Both the position numbers and the translations under genes were made by a program. 64,000 nucleotides of DNA from Halocafeteria seosinensis (lineage: Eukaryota; Sar; Bigyra; Bicosoecida): assembly GCA_001687465.1 (NCBI GenBank), contig LVLI01000364.1:37828-101827 (forward strand). Reading direction: 5' to 3'. Shown in pieces: positions 42,493 to 53,971 of the stretch (positions are counted from its first letter, which is position 1; each line of letters opens with the position of its first letter). Under the pieces are notes generated by a model. That model was not told the DNA's origin and did not search any database. It saw only the letters and a list, made by a program, of their open reading frames with translations.

Positions 42493-43836
42493 TTATTCCA
42501 GGCGCCCAGTTAGTATTGCCGCAGCCGATGTTATCTCTGCTACTTCGTTCGGAGAAGTAAGTGTGGCGCTACTCATTGGAACAGAAGTCACTGCGGGGCT
42601 TTCATCGCATTCCTGAATGCCTTCTAGGTCGTCCTGCTTGGAATCTGCGTCGTCGTCGATGTACGGTCTGTTGGATAGAGGAGCCCGTGTTGCAGTGGCT
42701 GTGTCGATTACAGTTGTCCTCATGGAGGAAGAGTGCTGAGGACTAGAGGAAGCACCTGCGCTCGTTTGTGCAACACTTTGGTTTGACGAAGTTTTCGCCT
42801 GTCCGCCAGTTGTGGTGTCCTGCTGATGTCTTCTCTCATCCATAGATGATGGTTCAGTGAATGGCGGTGAACTGGTTTGAGGTTCCATAGTGGTCGACAA
42901 TTGATCTTCAGTTGGAACTGTCTTGGCCTTCTTAGCCGAGGATGGCTTGCTTTTTGTTTTCCTTGAGGTCATTGGCTTGGCTGTACCCGGGCCCTTTGTC
43001 AGTTGGTTGAGTGGATAAATCTCTGGGTGAGCTCGTCTAACGTGCTTGAACGTTGAGCCGCTATTCCAGTCGACAGATACTGTTTGCCCCTTGAGATCTC
43101 TGGTGGCTTCTAATGCTCTCATACGCTGTTCGTAAGCTAAGTTGTATTCAGCGTCGTTGGTAACGTACCCCTTTCTCGTTGCATCTCGCGACGACCTTTT
43201 GGTACCCGCGCGTTGCTTCGGCATGGGCAGTTGCATGCTATAGTCGTAAGCGGAAGTAGATGGAGTCTGCAGGGCTCCGCCGGTGGATTTTATTCTTCCT
43301 CCTACTGGTGGGCGCTTCCCAAAGGACTCATATTCCTTAGGTGACATGGTGAAGTGTGGGGATGCTGAAACACATCCTCCCGTGTGCAGTTCTGGAGGGG
43401 ATGGATTCGGAGCGAATCCGCCACTACTGAACGAGGTCGGAGGCCCATACGAATACGCTGGCATCATCATCCCGTGATGAGGCTGTTGTTGAGCATTACT
43501 TGCATAGTAGCTCCATGGGGAGGGAGTAATGCCTTGCTGGCGATGCTGTGCACTGCTATTTTCCTCTGATTGTTGCCCTGCGTGAACCGGATGGAATGAG
43601 GAAAGAATCTCACCTACGTAACTGGGGTATGTGTACTTACGTGTGGGGTTATTGTTTGGGCGTTTGATCCCTGAACTGTGAATAGCGTCCTGTTTGAAGA
43701 CAGTTCCCATTCTCAGCCGAAGTGAGATAGGATCTTCTTCAACGAAGGAAAATTTCGGTCTCGAGGAACCATTTTGCCCATTCGCCGAGAATGACGGCGA
43801 ACCCATGCTTTCATGAAATTGGGGGGTGGCGATCAT
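42493..43836 (-). CDS. Disordered Ser/Thr/Gln/Pro-rich protein, 447 aa, unknown
   Basis: Intronless from the ATG at 43836 (MIATPQFHESMGS); the frame is open to 44007, and an acceptor-like CCAG just upstream of 43836 allows a spliced first exon. The N-terminal half is Pro/Tyr/Ser/Gln-rich. A short conserved-looking ordered patch lies near residues 235-290 (DAEYNLAYEQRMRALEATRDL then VDWNSGSTFKHVRRAHPEIYPLN). It is followed by a Lys-rich stretch (nuclear-signal-like) and a Ser/Thr tail. The ordered patch is the only region likely to give database hits. It may be a nuclear regulator, but no family was recognised. Confidence 0.65.
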   Translation of the reverse strand: MIATPQFHESMGSPSFSANGQNGSSRPKFSFVEEDPISLRLRMGTVFKQDAIHSSGIKRPNNNPTRKYTYPSYVGEILSSFHPVHAGQQSEENSSAQHRQQGITPSPWSYYASNAQQQPHHGMMMPAYSYGPPTSFSSGGFAPNPSPPELHTGGCVSASPHFTMSPKEYESFGKRPPVGGRIKSTGGALQTPSTSAYDYSMQLPMPKQRAGTKRSSRDATRKGYVTNDAEYNLAYEQRMRALEATRDLKGQTVSVDWNSGSTFKHVRRAHPEIYPLNQLTKGPGTAKPMTSRKTKSKPSSAKKAKTVPTEDQLSTTMEPQTSSPPFTEPSSMDERRHQQDTTTGGQAKTSSNQSVAQTSAGASSSPQHSSSMRTTVIDTATATRAPLSNRPYIDDDADSKQDDLEGIQECDESPAVTSVPMSSATLTSPNEVAEITSAAAILTGRLE

Positions 43837-45272
43837 CTTTCTGGATCCCTTTTCTCTGGCCAGTGTGCAACTGGTCCACAAAGTGCGAGCGTATGCAACC
43901 TGCAGTGCCAGGAACGCGAGCCGTTGTTGAAGTTTGATGCAAGATTTGGTCGCCGAGAAAACGAGCCCTTGCCAAAGGGAACCAGGTGCGACCAGCCAAA
44001 GGGGCATTCAAAATAACAAAAAACATGCTGGTCGTTGAACAAAGGGCCACTAGTTCAGGCTACTGTGTGTGGCTCATATGCATCTAGATACCACGCCAGT
44101 GTACAGTATATGACCCTTTGGCACTAGAGCCTCGAAACATATAGAAATACTGGCATTTCATCTCCGCCGATAGTGTATACAGCGGCGAAAACTTCAGCCC
44201 ACCAACCCTTGACGTCGCAAAACCGTGCCAGACAAGGGGAAACTACAGCCCATTATGTCGCTTATACATACCTCCCAATGTCGTATGAAGAAGCCAGAAT
44301 AGCTGTCCCTCTGTGTGGAAGCTTCGGGAATGTACCAAGGAGGGGAATGTTCATGGAAACTGAAGAAAGAAATGAAGAATTCTGTTTCTTCTTTCCGTTC
44401 AACAATCCCTGTCGTTTTTGTGGCCCTTTGGCTACCCCGGCAGCCCGTCCCTACTTCTTCGCAATCAATCGAACTTCAAGGTCCCAAGCCTTTCCGCACG
44501 AGAGAGGAATTCTGAAATTCTGAATTCATCATGATTCATCGTTTCATGATGGAACGTCTGATAGTCTAGACTCTTGAGCTGAGAAGATAGCCCACTATTG
44601 CTATGCTACTACTACATGTAGCTATGCACAATGAACAGCGGGTCACACTCAGTCACTTCCTAAGTCTCTTGTCAAACGAGTTCCACCAACATACAGTACA
44701 CGCGTACTCACTGTATTCTAATGAGCACTAATGAAATAAAATTAGGGTGTTCAGTCGTGCACCAGTTGTCCTGAAGAGTTATAGATTTCAGAGTTTGATC
44801 TTCCAATGCTCTGGAATTGTTCACAATATCGCAAGCAATCCTATCTAACGCTAGAATGAAGCAAACCTGCCTCCTTTTAAAGGAATACTTTATAGCTTAT
44901 AAGGATATGCTGACCTCGGTGTTGGCGCGGTAGGAAGATACTTGTGTCGCTTGGTTTGTTGTGGACGTCACTACCCGCTACCGGCGATCATCCTCCATCT
45001 TCATGAAGTTGGAATCGAGAGTTTCGAGAGGGAAGTGATAGCTCTATCTCACTATTGGAGTCATGTAACATGAGCATTTTCTTCCATCGTCTCTGCAACT
45101 TGCAGGCTGCAAGAGAAGGCCAGTTGCTTGCCAACCCTTGGCACCCTCATTTGTGAATGAACGTGCCGCGTACTGGCATCAATCTACAACAAAGATGCAC
45201 AAAGTAGATGCAAAGCTAGTTAGTTTGAAATATCCATACTCTATTACTTGTGGATCAAGGTATGATAGTAGA
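43837..45272. other. Intergenic, 1.4 kb, no convincing gene
   Basis: A plus-strand ORF (44173..44523) looks random. A small inverted motif (TTCATCATGATTCATCG then TTTCATGATGGAA) sits near 44524-44552. The frame of PCID2 copy 1 is open upstream from 45138, but the ATG at 45273 aligns with the start of copy 2. Confidence 0.45.
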
Positions 45273-47268
45273 ATGAGTCTTAATAACGCTCTTAAAGCCA
45301 TTAACCGGCTGCTGGGGATATGCTACACCGCTGAAAATCAGCCTCAGAGTGCTGCCTTAACAAAGCGTAAAGGAGACGGCCATTCATCTTCGAGGGACTA
45401 TAACCTGTATAAAGCGGATCAGGCGCCTCTGTTCACCTTATACAATGAGCCTTACGCCCTGGCGGACTTGTTCTCCATCGAGGGAAAGGCAGCCAAACAG
45501 GCAGATACCGTCCACCGTAATGGCAGTGGAGGTGAACGCCCGGGAGCTGCATTGTCTGGATTAATGACGGATAAAGAATTTTGGAGGAGCCAAAATGAGG
45601 TACGTTTGGCGCACAATTGGGGCCAGTCATTAGTGTGTTAGAGGCTACTTAACTTTCATGGACAGAGTCAATTGAAGCGCAAGATAAAGAGCACTTGCAA
45701 CGTTGGAGAGATTCAAATGGATATGATTCGGCATCACTTCCTGACGCTTCATTTTATTGCCTGTGACTCGTATGAAGAGGCAGTAAAGCAGCAATATAAT
45801 GCGCTCTCGTATGTACTCCCCAATCTCGGCAGGAAGAGCTGTTTACGCTCATGAAGATCGTGAATTCTGGTGCAGTCGCTTGCTGGATGTGCTAGGACAA
45901 GCTGTTGATAACCTCATGCTCCCTCTGCTCCACCGATTTTGCTATAATTATTACCACATCGCCCTTGCTGCAACGTCTTCGGACACGAAGACGTCACAAG
46001 AAAGGCCAAAGAAAAAAGCGAAGACTCAAAGAGCTGCTGTGGACCGAGATGAGGTCATGGTAAGTTGCCGTCGTGGACTTTGTGGCATGATTCGGTACTG
46101 ATTATTCTTCTGTATCAGAATACCCTGGGAAGTGCGCTTCGACACGCAATGGCTCAATGCAGCAATCATAAGAGCTCTGATCTGTACATAAACAAGAGAT
46201 GGGGAGCATTGCGTGTGATCACTCTTCTATTTAAGGTGGCATTCAAGGTAAGCAGGATAACGAATGACGGCCACTTACTTGCGTTCATTTATATTGATTG
46301 TCTCTCCGTGTGTTCAGATCAACAATCAAAGACTGGGAGACCATGCACTTCAGGTCGTTAACAGCCCAAGGTTCCCCGCAATAGAAAAATTCCCTTTACC
46401 CGACAGACTTACATATCACTACTACAATGGTAAATTCAAGATGCTTAAGAATGATTTTCCGAATGTACGTTTCCCCATTCGCAAATGAAGCTTGCCGCCA
46501 CGCAATGAGGAACTGCTTGTGTTCTCAGGCGGACGAATCACTATCTTTCGCGCTTCGATACTCGCCGAACCCTTCCTCTGCTGGTACGCGTACGGAACGG
46601 AGAGCTAGGAAAGAAAGAATCAGGTTAATACTGGATACGCTAGTACCTATTAAGCTGTACAGGGGATATCTCGTTGACGCCGATTTTCTCCGGGATCACA
46701 ACTGTGAACATTACATTCCCTTAGTGCGGGCTATGAAAACAGGTGATATCGGGCTTTACGAGAGAGCTATGGAGGAACACCAAAATCGGTACATACGTAC
46801 AGGGGTATACCTGGTGCTTTGCGAGCTGCAGAAATATGTGTTTCGCCGCCTTGTAAAGCGAACGTAAGTGCCGTTTCGGAGCGATGTAATGCCAGCAACA
46901 TGTAGTTGCGAGTGTGCTGTGCATTCAGGGCTCTACTGATCGGAGGTGATAAAATTGATTTAGAATATTTTCATAAAGCCTTTGCCTTTGGTAAGTACAC
47001 GTTGAAATCATATGTTCCTTGCTACGCATGCAGCAGGTATCCTGTGCAGCTTGGAAGCGTGACGTAGACCTTCCCGAAGTAGAATGCATTCTGGCCAACC
47101 TCATACATGATGTAAGTAAAGATTTGCACTGTCTTATTTGATATGATTGAGTACGTGTGAATCTGTTGAGTGCAGAAACTGCTGTATGCGATCATATACC
47201 ATAAACACACAAAGCTGGTCATGGCTCAGAGTTATTCTCCATTTCCCGCGATTTCCTCAATTCGTTAA
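45273..47268 (+). CDS. PCID2: PCID2/Thp1-like PCI-domain protein of TREX-2, copy 1 (493 aa)
   Basis: Model join(45273..45599,45666..45808,45876..46059,46119..46247,46318..46464,46529..46863,46929..46990,47050..47111,47176..47268). PCID2/Thp1 pairs with the GANP/Sac3 scaffold in TREX-2 to couple transcription to mRNA export. Family landmarks: KRWGALRVITLLFKVAFKINNQRLG; LPDRLTYHYYNGKFKMLKNDF; ADESLSFAL; RLILDTLVPIKLYRG; YIRTGVYLVLCELQKYVFRRLVKR; EVECILANLIHD; and the C-terminal KLVMAQSYSPFP. Exon 8 is started at 47050 because it keeps the DVD-x-x-EVxC stretch of the family. A Lys-rich insert follows exon 3. Directly upstream of a second copy on the same strand. Confidence 0.88.
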
Positions 47269-47664
47269 CCTTTTCAGAACAACCGTAGCAAAACATACAG
47301 GCGAAATGGGCATTCTATATAGAGCAACAAAATTTGCTGCTCCTATGATACAGCAGACTGAACAGCGCATCTTGGAGTCCATGCGGATAGACTGAGTAAT
47401 GTGGCCAGTGATGCTTTACGGCATTGTATCGTATGCCGTGCCCCAAGAGGATCAGATCACTGAAAATAGATTCATTGCTGTTGATAAAGCTCAGAATGAC
47501 TGCAGCAATGCAAAAATGCGTGTAAATGGACGTGGTGTTAACACTTCCATCTTGTGAAGTTGTGTGGGGGTAGTGTTTATACCGTATACACGTTTAGTTG
47601 GCCCGATTTGGGTGTAGTGTTTCATCATTTACACATACATATAGGTTCTCCTCTATTATCAGTA
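47269..47664. other. Spacer between the two PCID2 paralogues
   Basis: 396 bases with no gene; it must carry the 3' end of copy 1 and the promoter of copy 2. Confidence 0.45.
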
Positions 47665-49618
47665 ATGTCTGGTGGCGCCTTGAGCCGTGTATGGAGTGAA
47701 ATCCTCCGTGTGCTGTCAGCATGTACAGGACAGGAGGAAGCTGCTTTGACGCCTCATAAACAACGCTACGGCGGAGGCTACGGAGGCACCACAGAGTCTC
47801 CTTTCTTCACTCTGTATGCTGAGCCTTGGATACTGGCTGACTTATTCTCATTCAGGGGAAACATAGTGCAACGAATCGACGAGCGATACGCTGAAACGAG
47901 TACGGCGCAGCAGCGTATTGGGAGCACTTTGGCTCAGTTATTGCCCGATGAGAACTTTTGGAGGTCCCAATCAGAGGTGCGCAAGCTTGGACTGGGTGCT
48001 GTACCCATTTAGCCATAGATGGACAGTGACGAATGGGTTTGTTTTACAGGAACGCTTAAGGAAGTATCGAGGGGAGGAGGATCAGCCCCACAATAGCATT
48101 GTCGTTCATCATTTTTTATCGCTTCATTTGATGGCAAGCAAGCAATATAAGGAGGCTGCAAAATATCAGCATGAAACTTTAAAGTAACGTCGTCAAGTGG
48201 TATTTCCGGCAAGGTGCGAGTACGTTTATGATCCGAGGGTTTTGATACAGGTCGTTAATGGAAGTGCTCGAGCAGTCTCAAGACAACCTATTGATCCCGC
48301 TCCTGCATCGAGTGTGTCATAACTGCTACCATGCCTGCTTAGCCTCTCGCGAACTCACTTCAGAACCCTCAGTGTCCCGTACTGCGGAGGCGGTTTCGAG
48401 TGAAGGGAGTCTTGTAAGTAGCTCGATTGCGGATGTAGTACATTGATGATTGCACTCTTGAAATGAGTGTGAGCAGGACGAACTTGGAAGTTCGTTGAGG
48501 GACGCAGCAGCCCGCTGTAGTAATCACAAAGGTAGTGACCAGTCAAAAAATAAGCGTTGGGGAGCGTTACGGGTTACCAATTTGTTGCTCAAAGTGGCAC
48601 TCAAGGTACGATAGAACTGGGAAGATCTACGCTAGAAATAGGCAGTGAGAGCAAGTAGTTCCCGATGTTACAGATCAACAATCAACGATTGGGAGATCAT
48701 ACACTGGTGCTGGCTAGGATGTTGCCTGATACTTCCCTCTTCCCGTTACCTGACCAAGTCGCTTATCACTATTATAAGGGCAAAGTTTCAATTCGGAAAC
48801 GAAACTACGGGGGAGTAAGTTCATGAATACGCTCTACTTCTTCTTCAAACGGTTTAAAAGACAGCGAATTCTTGTTCAGGCGGATGCATCGTTATCATTT
48901 GCTCTAAGAAACTCCCCGAAGCGGAATACAAGTAAAGACAATGAAAGGATCAGATTGGTTCTGAATGCTTTGGTACCGGTCAAACTATATAGAGGGTTCA
49001 CGGTCAAAACGGGATACCTTGAAAAGTGGGGATGCGATCACTATGTTCCTTTGGTCGAAGCCATGGAAAGTGGAAACATTAGTACATACGAGGAGGCAAT
49101 GGAAGAGTACCAGATCCGGTTCATCCGCTTTGGTGTCCTCTTTGTTGTCAGCGCGTTGGAAAAATACGTCTTCCGTCGTTTAGTAAAGAGAGTGTAAGTT
49201 TATGTTTTCAGCGGGCTTCGTAGATTTATCCCCTTCTAATTCTAAGATACCTCTATCCGCAGACACCTTATTCTACGGGAACTTGGAGAGAGCAGAATTC
49301 GCATGGAATACTTCCGTTCCATCTTCAGCGTTGGTACGTTGTTTCCAAGTCGCCATAAGTTTTTGGCTCTAGTAACAGTTTACCTGGGTGACACAGTGAG
49401 TAAGCGAGAAATGGACATAGCGGAAGTAGAATCCATGCTCGCCAATATGATCGCGGAGGTAGGCGGCCTGCTTTTTTCTTGTACCGAGGTGTTACAACTA
49501 AACATTGTTCTTACTTGGCACACAGGGATTGGTCAAGGCTATCATTGACCCGAGGTATCATGTGCTGGTCCCTAAGAAGCACGACGCATTTCCTAAGTTG
49601 TCCAACATAGTTGCATAG
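47665..49618 (+). CDS. PCID2: PCID2/Thp1-like PCI-domain protein, copy 2 (472 aa)
   Basis: Model join(47665..47976,48050..48183,48251..48413,48477..48605,48674..48814,48880..49193,49263..49333,49397..49458,49526..49618). Nine exons match copy 1 one for one. Exons 4, 8 and 9 are the same length (129, 62 and 93 nt), and every intron has the same phase. Shared blocks include FFTLYAEPWILADLFS, NKRWGALRVTNLLLKVALKINNQRLGDH, IRLVLNALVPVKLYRG, FGVLFVVSALEKYVFRRLVKR and HVLVPKKHDAFPKLS. Between exons 5 and 6 copy 2 reads a basic SIRKRNYGG segment where copy 1 has KMLKNDFPN, which may alter the winged-helix RNA/DNA-facing surface. Whether both copies join TREX-2 is not visible from sequence. Confidence 0.86.
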
Positions 49619-49683
49619 AACTGTCCGTACACGGGAGAACTCCCTATGCTGACGACATGCTTTCCAACCAGGGTTTCTGAGAC

Positions 49684-50952
49684 TCAGAGGCCCTTGTTGT
49701 AGTAGGCGTGTGATATGGTATTCCCGCTACTGTCTTTAAGATTGTGGAATTCCTTCTCTAGCATGGAAGTCGGCACTTGGGCGCTTTGACGGAACAAACC
49801 AAACGTTAAGGGCACCGAGAATTGGATCGCCACACCTAGCATCATTAATGTCAGAGGAATTTTTAGAGCAGGATAACGGCTTATATGCTTGGTCTTCTCC
49901 AAAAAATGAACTGCGAATGATGACGTTAGAAGGACCGGGGCAGCTGCCATCACTCGTGCCCCAACGCATGAAGCTACAGCCAAGCCTCCTGCTCGTTTAC
50001 TTGTTCCTAGGAAGTTGGATTGTTCATCATAGATGTTAATTCCTTCCAAGTACTCATTCTGTCGCATGATTGACAGATTAAGAAGATCCGCAACTGCTAC
50101 TGCAGCGAACGGACTTAGCCTGCGAAGAGCAACAGAGCCGGCAGAATTTGCCGGCAGTTTTTTCGAAAGTTCGGACAGACCGACGGCTGAACATGAAGCA
50201 CTGGCTGTAGCTGCTACGTAGGAAGCTACCAGTTTCCACGTGCCGTCTGTGTTTGAAGCATTCCTGTTGGCGTAATAGTGCAACGCGTTATAACTTTGAT
50301 TTGCGACTGCAAGGAAGAAGAAGTAGCGCTAGTAATACAACCCCCGCTTCAGCGTTCAGCACCACGTTTAACTTACACTGGGCTGCCACTATTTGTATAG
50401 GAGTCCTGGCAAGTATCATACCTGTCACAAGAAAGAGAGAAAGAGTTCCTGCATAACTTAAACAGATTCTTTCCTTAAGAAATCGTACCTGCGTCTAGGG
50501 TCATGTTGGCTGGGATGATGCATGCGATTCGCAGGAACGCTGGTGATACCGGTTGTTGGGTGTCAGGGTGCACACAGCTCTCTATAATTTTCCGCGCACG
50601 GTCGTACTGCTCGCGGGAATTCTGTGCCGAGTCATCGTTGGAGTTGGACTTGCCATGTGCCCCATGTCGTGTAACACTGTTCTCTGAAGAAGCAGGTGTT
50701 GTGGCGGTGGTGCCAAACGTCGCCGCCGAGGCCATGGCCTGTTCATATTTCCTGACTATCTCTTTTGCCTGTTCAATTTGACCGTGGGCGACGAAGGCAT
50801 TGCGAATGTCCATCATCCGGAAGATCCGCTTCACGCGATCCCAATCTGTGAGCCACAACGCATTAAATGCGAAAGAGCTAAGTGTTCCACGCTGACTCCG
50901 TCCTCAGGTAATGGCGGCCCTCTGTAGACTTACAATGATCATCGACTCCCAT
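49684..50952 (-). CDS. SFXN: Sideroflexin, mitochondrial amino-acid (serine) carrier family
   Basis: Model complement(join(49684..50306,50377..50421,50489..50845,50934..50952)), 347 aa, with a 19-nt first exon (MGVDDHY split). Hallmarks: WDRVKRIFRMMDIRNAFV near the N-terminus; the HPDT motif (SCVHPDTQQP); IIPANMTLDAG...TPIQIVAAQFANQSYNALHYYANRN; ADLLNLSIMRQNEYLEGINIYDE; KTKHISRYPALKIPL; and C-terminal FGLFRQ. About five membrane spans are visible. SFXN1/3 carry serine into mitochondria for one-carbon metabolism. A Ser/Ala/Thr-rich insert of ~50 residues interrupts the region before HPDT, which is unusual. Convergent with PCID2 copy 2, 65 nt between stops. Confidence 0.9.
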
Positions 50953-52629
50953 ATCCCCGTAATGCACGCTCCAGATCGAATTCTATCGCTAACTATTGTC
51001 GTCGTATAACCTATTTAACACCCATTCACCGGGCGTTTAACAATCCAAACGATTTGTGAAGCTCGAGACCAGTGTCGGAAGACACTTTAGTCGTTCCCTT
51101 AACAGTTAACTTCTTCGTCTCAAAAGTACTTGTTAAGTCTTACTGGGTTGGAAACAGAGACACAGGACAAAACTTGGCATTGAGGGTCACCCGAAGCTGG
51201 TGTTCGTTCTTGTTCACGTTCGGACGGATGGAAGGATGTCTCCGATATATGATACAACTGTAGTACAATACCGTAGTGTGTACGGTATTATTTATGGCGA
51301 CCAGAAAGAAAAAACTTGTGGGAGCAATTACATTCGTTACCTTTTGGCGGAAAAAATCGAAAAACATTTAACCTCGGAACAAATGGAGTTGTTCGTTCTC
51401 CTTGGTTCTGATGATCGAATACCACGGTAACAGTTCCTTCCAGGGGGCAACTGTTTCAACCTACCTGGAAGAAGGGCGCTATGCAAAAAGTGAGATACAA
51501 AGGGAGAAATCAAGGCAGCCTGTTTCTAGGAAAAGCTAAACGACCACCCTGTAAACTTTTGAAGCTGAGGAAGACTGTGGTAAAGATATCGGTGTCAATT
51601 CCGTTATCTCCTATCAAATAACAGAAATAAAGCAATGCCGCTGCTGTACGCACGTACCTACGTGCTGCATTGGGAGAAACCAAGAAAGGGGACAATATTG
51701 TTGAGTCTCCGAATGCGTCGTTCCCCATTGGAGATTTTCTTCGACGCTCGCCGTCAGGAGTTGACGCTGACATAACAACAGTCCGGCTTTCTTCCTGTGT
51801 TCCTCAGCCAGATTCCAACAAACGAGATCGTTTATCCTTGGGCAGCATCGCAGTATACAACTACAACCTATTCACAAAGTAAGCATGATCGCAGAGTCGG
51901 AAATTGCCCCATCTGGCTCAAGATTCATCAGTTTGCATTGGAAGTGAATCCCACTCCGCTGTACCCCTCCATTCGTCGGACTGAGCATATCCAGTACAAC
52001 ATCCGATTGGCTCAGCTGTTGAATACAACTGTATACATGATGCATAACGTCAAGATTCGGTCCAGTGTGTTGGACTTGGGATCCATTTCATCGCTTCTTT
52101 GTTGGCAGGTTTCCGCCGCGAACTTTATTGAAATCCAACACTGTAAAGACTCTCTCCCCATTCGCAAGTCCTGCTACCCGTACGTCCGAAAGATGGTTGC
52201 TAACAAGTGCAAGGAAGTGTCGTCCACCCGCATCTGCGTCTCTATGGTAATCTGATCGAAGATTCATCTTGAAATTGGCCAAGCCACCTGTTCAATGGCT
52301 TCACTCTGTACACTGTAACTAAAACGCACCTACATGCATGTGTACAGAGGATACTTGAAGTTATCTTTATTACGGGTTGGAAAAAGTCATAGTGCTGAAG
52401 AATGGAATTCGACATACCCTTCATTATGATGGTAGCAAGCACATTAACAACTTCTCAACGACCTAAAATGAAGATGTCAGACGAGCTATTAGTTAGTTAA
52501 TTGCACTGTATGTATCCAAATCAGGACAATGCCTTCCAATAGTGAATAAGCGTGTGCCGCAATGTTCGACAGTGGGAAGCAGTGAATCGTCGAATCGCGT
52601 TCAAATCTGCCACGGGTGGATCACGCATG
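50953..52629. other. Intergenic, 1.7 kb, with one weak spliced candidate
   Basis: Apart from the weak candidate at 51808-52255, no gene was recognised. The short ORFs at 51072..51430 on both strands look random. Confidence 0.4.
51808..52255 (+). CDS. Weak candidate: small Cys-containing protein, 5' end unknown
   Basis: Three open blocks join in phase 0 across plausible introns: 51808..51878 (GTAAGC donor), 51932..52030 (GTATAC donor) and 52109..52255. The last block has four Cys spaced C-x9-C-x11-C-x8-C, reminiscent of, but not identical to, the twin C-x9-C fold of small mitochondrial intermembrane-space proteins. No start was found and the donors are mixed in quality, so this may be chance. 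Confidence 0.25.
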
Positions 52630-53523
52630 TTACCGCACATACCTTCGCAAGACGTCAACAATATTCCCGGGAATCCAACTTGATGCCGATCCAGATTCCA
52701 GCTCTTCGGAAACTTCGGGAGGGATCTGTGCTCCCTGCTTCAAGAGCTCCTCCACGACACACGTATCGCTTGTAATGCCTTCCTCCTGGAGTGCATTTAT
52801 CAAGGGATAGCATTTGAAATATTGAGAGCTTCCTGCTTCCGGTGGCTGACCTCCGGGAAACGGAGGGCGAATAAGTTCAGGGGTTGCAATTAAAGAAAGT
52901 GTGCGAGCTGTGGCTTCATTGTCACCCGAGTCACAAAGACACAGCATGACCGCATTGTTTCCAGTCGGGGAGACGAAATTCTTATCTGCACCAAGTTCAA
53001 GGAGCGCTTGAATGGATTTATCCGCGGATACATAAGCAGCTCGTAGCAATGGAGATTGAAATAATGTATCGAGATCTGTTTCCTGCTCTTCCAATTGCCC
53101 AAAAGGAAACAGTTCATTCGGCTCGCCTTCCATGCCCGTTTCAAACTGTTCCACTTCGGGATACGGCTCTGATTGTAGAGTAACTCCAGGGATTGCATCA
53201 ATGTCTAATTCGTTGCATTTCTTGACTTCTGAATAGGCCTCTCTCGGGAACAGCGTCGCGTCGACTGGGACGTCTTTCTGCTGCACGAGCTCTCGTATCT
53301 TGTCTATATCTTGACGGAGAACCGCTCGATGCTGCATCTCAACAACAACAGAAGTCTATTCTTTCTCCACACTTACACGGTGCGGTTGTCAAGGAGAAGA
53401 CACACAACGTACCAATGCGACAATATTCCGCGGTGCATATTTCTCACACAATTCGCCCAAGATCTCTTCGCTATCAGGTCCTGTAATTCCACCACTCCCG
53501 CCATCGCTGTCACAATCACTCAT
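52630..53523 (-). CDS. Ankyrin-repeat-like protein, 272 aa
   Basis: Model complement(join(52630..53337,53413..53523)), phase-0 intron of 75 nt (GTACGT...TTGAG). The N-terminus has a Gly/Ser/Asp-rich lead-in, then IVALMQHRAVLRQDIDKIRELV, an ankyrin-like helix pair. The middle contains one good ankyrin unit (SPLLRAAYVSADKSIQALLELGADKNF-SPTGNNAVML) and a later VVEELLKQGAQIPP half-repeat. Repeats are few and degenerate, so a protein-binding role is all that can be inferred. An ORF at 53516..53797 ends inside its start codon region, which leaves its 5' structure open. Confidence 0.65.
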
Positions 53524-53797
53524 TTTTTGATGTCGCCTTTTTTTTCTTTTTCTGACAAATCTGGGACCGTGCCGTGTCTGGGATACTCGATTCCAAACAT
53601 TCCAATAACGCGTCCATATAGTGTATGCACCGCATCCCACTGGCCACCGCATCCCAGGGAGCATCGTCCTTTTGTGAAGCTGGGTTTTTTAAGGCTCTAC
53701 TGGTATGTTTGGGCAGTATACCGTAGTCGACGTTATACACACTTCCTGTATGTAGAATAGTATACCCAACAGTGGCAGCACTAGATGTCGTGCTCAT
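53516..53797 (-). CDS. Doubtful small ORF, 93 aa, overlapping the ankyrin gene start
   Basis: MSTTSSAATVGYTILHT... with a helix-like Cys-containing segment (MRCIHYMDALLECLESSI) and a Lys-rich end. It overlaps the next ATG by 8 nt in another frame. It could be an upstream exon or uORF of the ankyrin gene, or chance. No family was recognised. Confidence 0.3.
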   Translation of the reverse strand: MSTTSSAATVGYTILHTGSVYNVDYGILPKHTSRALKNPASQKDDAPWDAVASGMRCIHYMDALLECLESSIPDTARSQICQKKKKKATSKNE

Positions 53798-53971
53798 TAT
53801 AGGGGGACATCAGGAGCTTATGGAGCAAATAGACCAGCTTCACAAAATTATCCATTCGTTCCGTATTGCCCATGGACAGAGACAATTTAACCATTGTATT
53901 GACACATCGACAAAGCTGAACGATATATTCTCAATTTCTAGAAGGACCAGGAGGGAAAAAGTTCGAGACAA

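Noticed and set aside
43627-43653. GTAAGT...GTAG candidate 27-nt intron in the 447-aa gene
   Set aside because: Much shorter than any other intron here, and the frame is open without it.
44173-44523. 116-codon plus-strand ORF with Cys/Phe-rich translation
   Set aside because: It looks compositionally random with no start context, and no neighbouring exon extends it.
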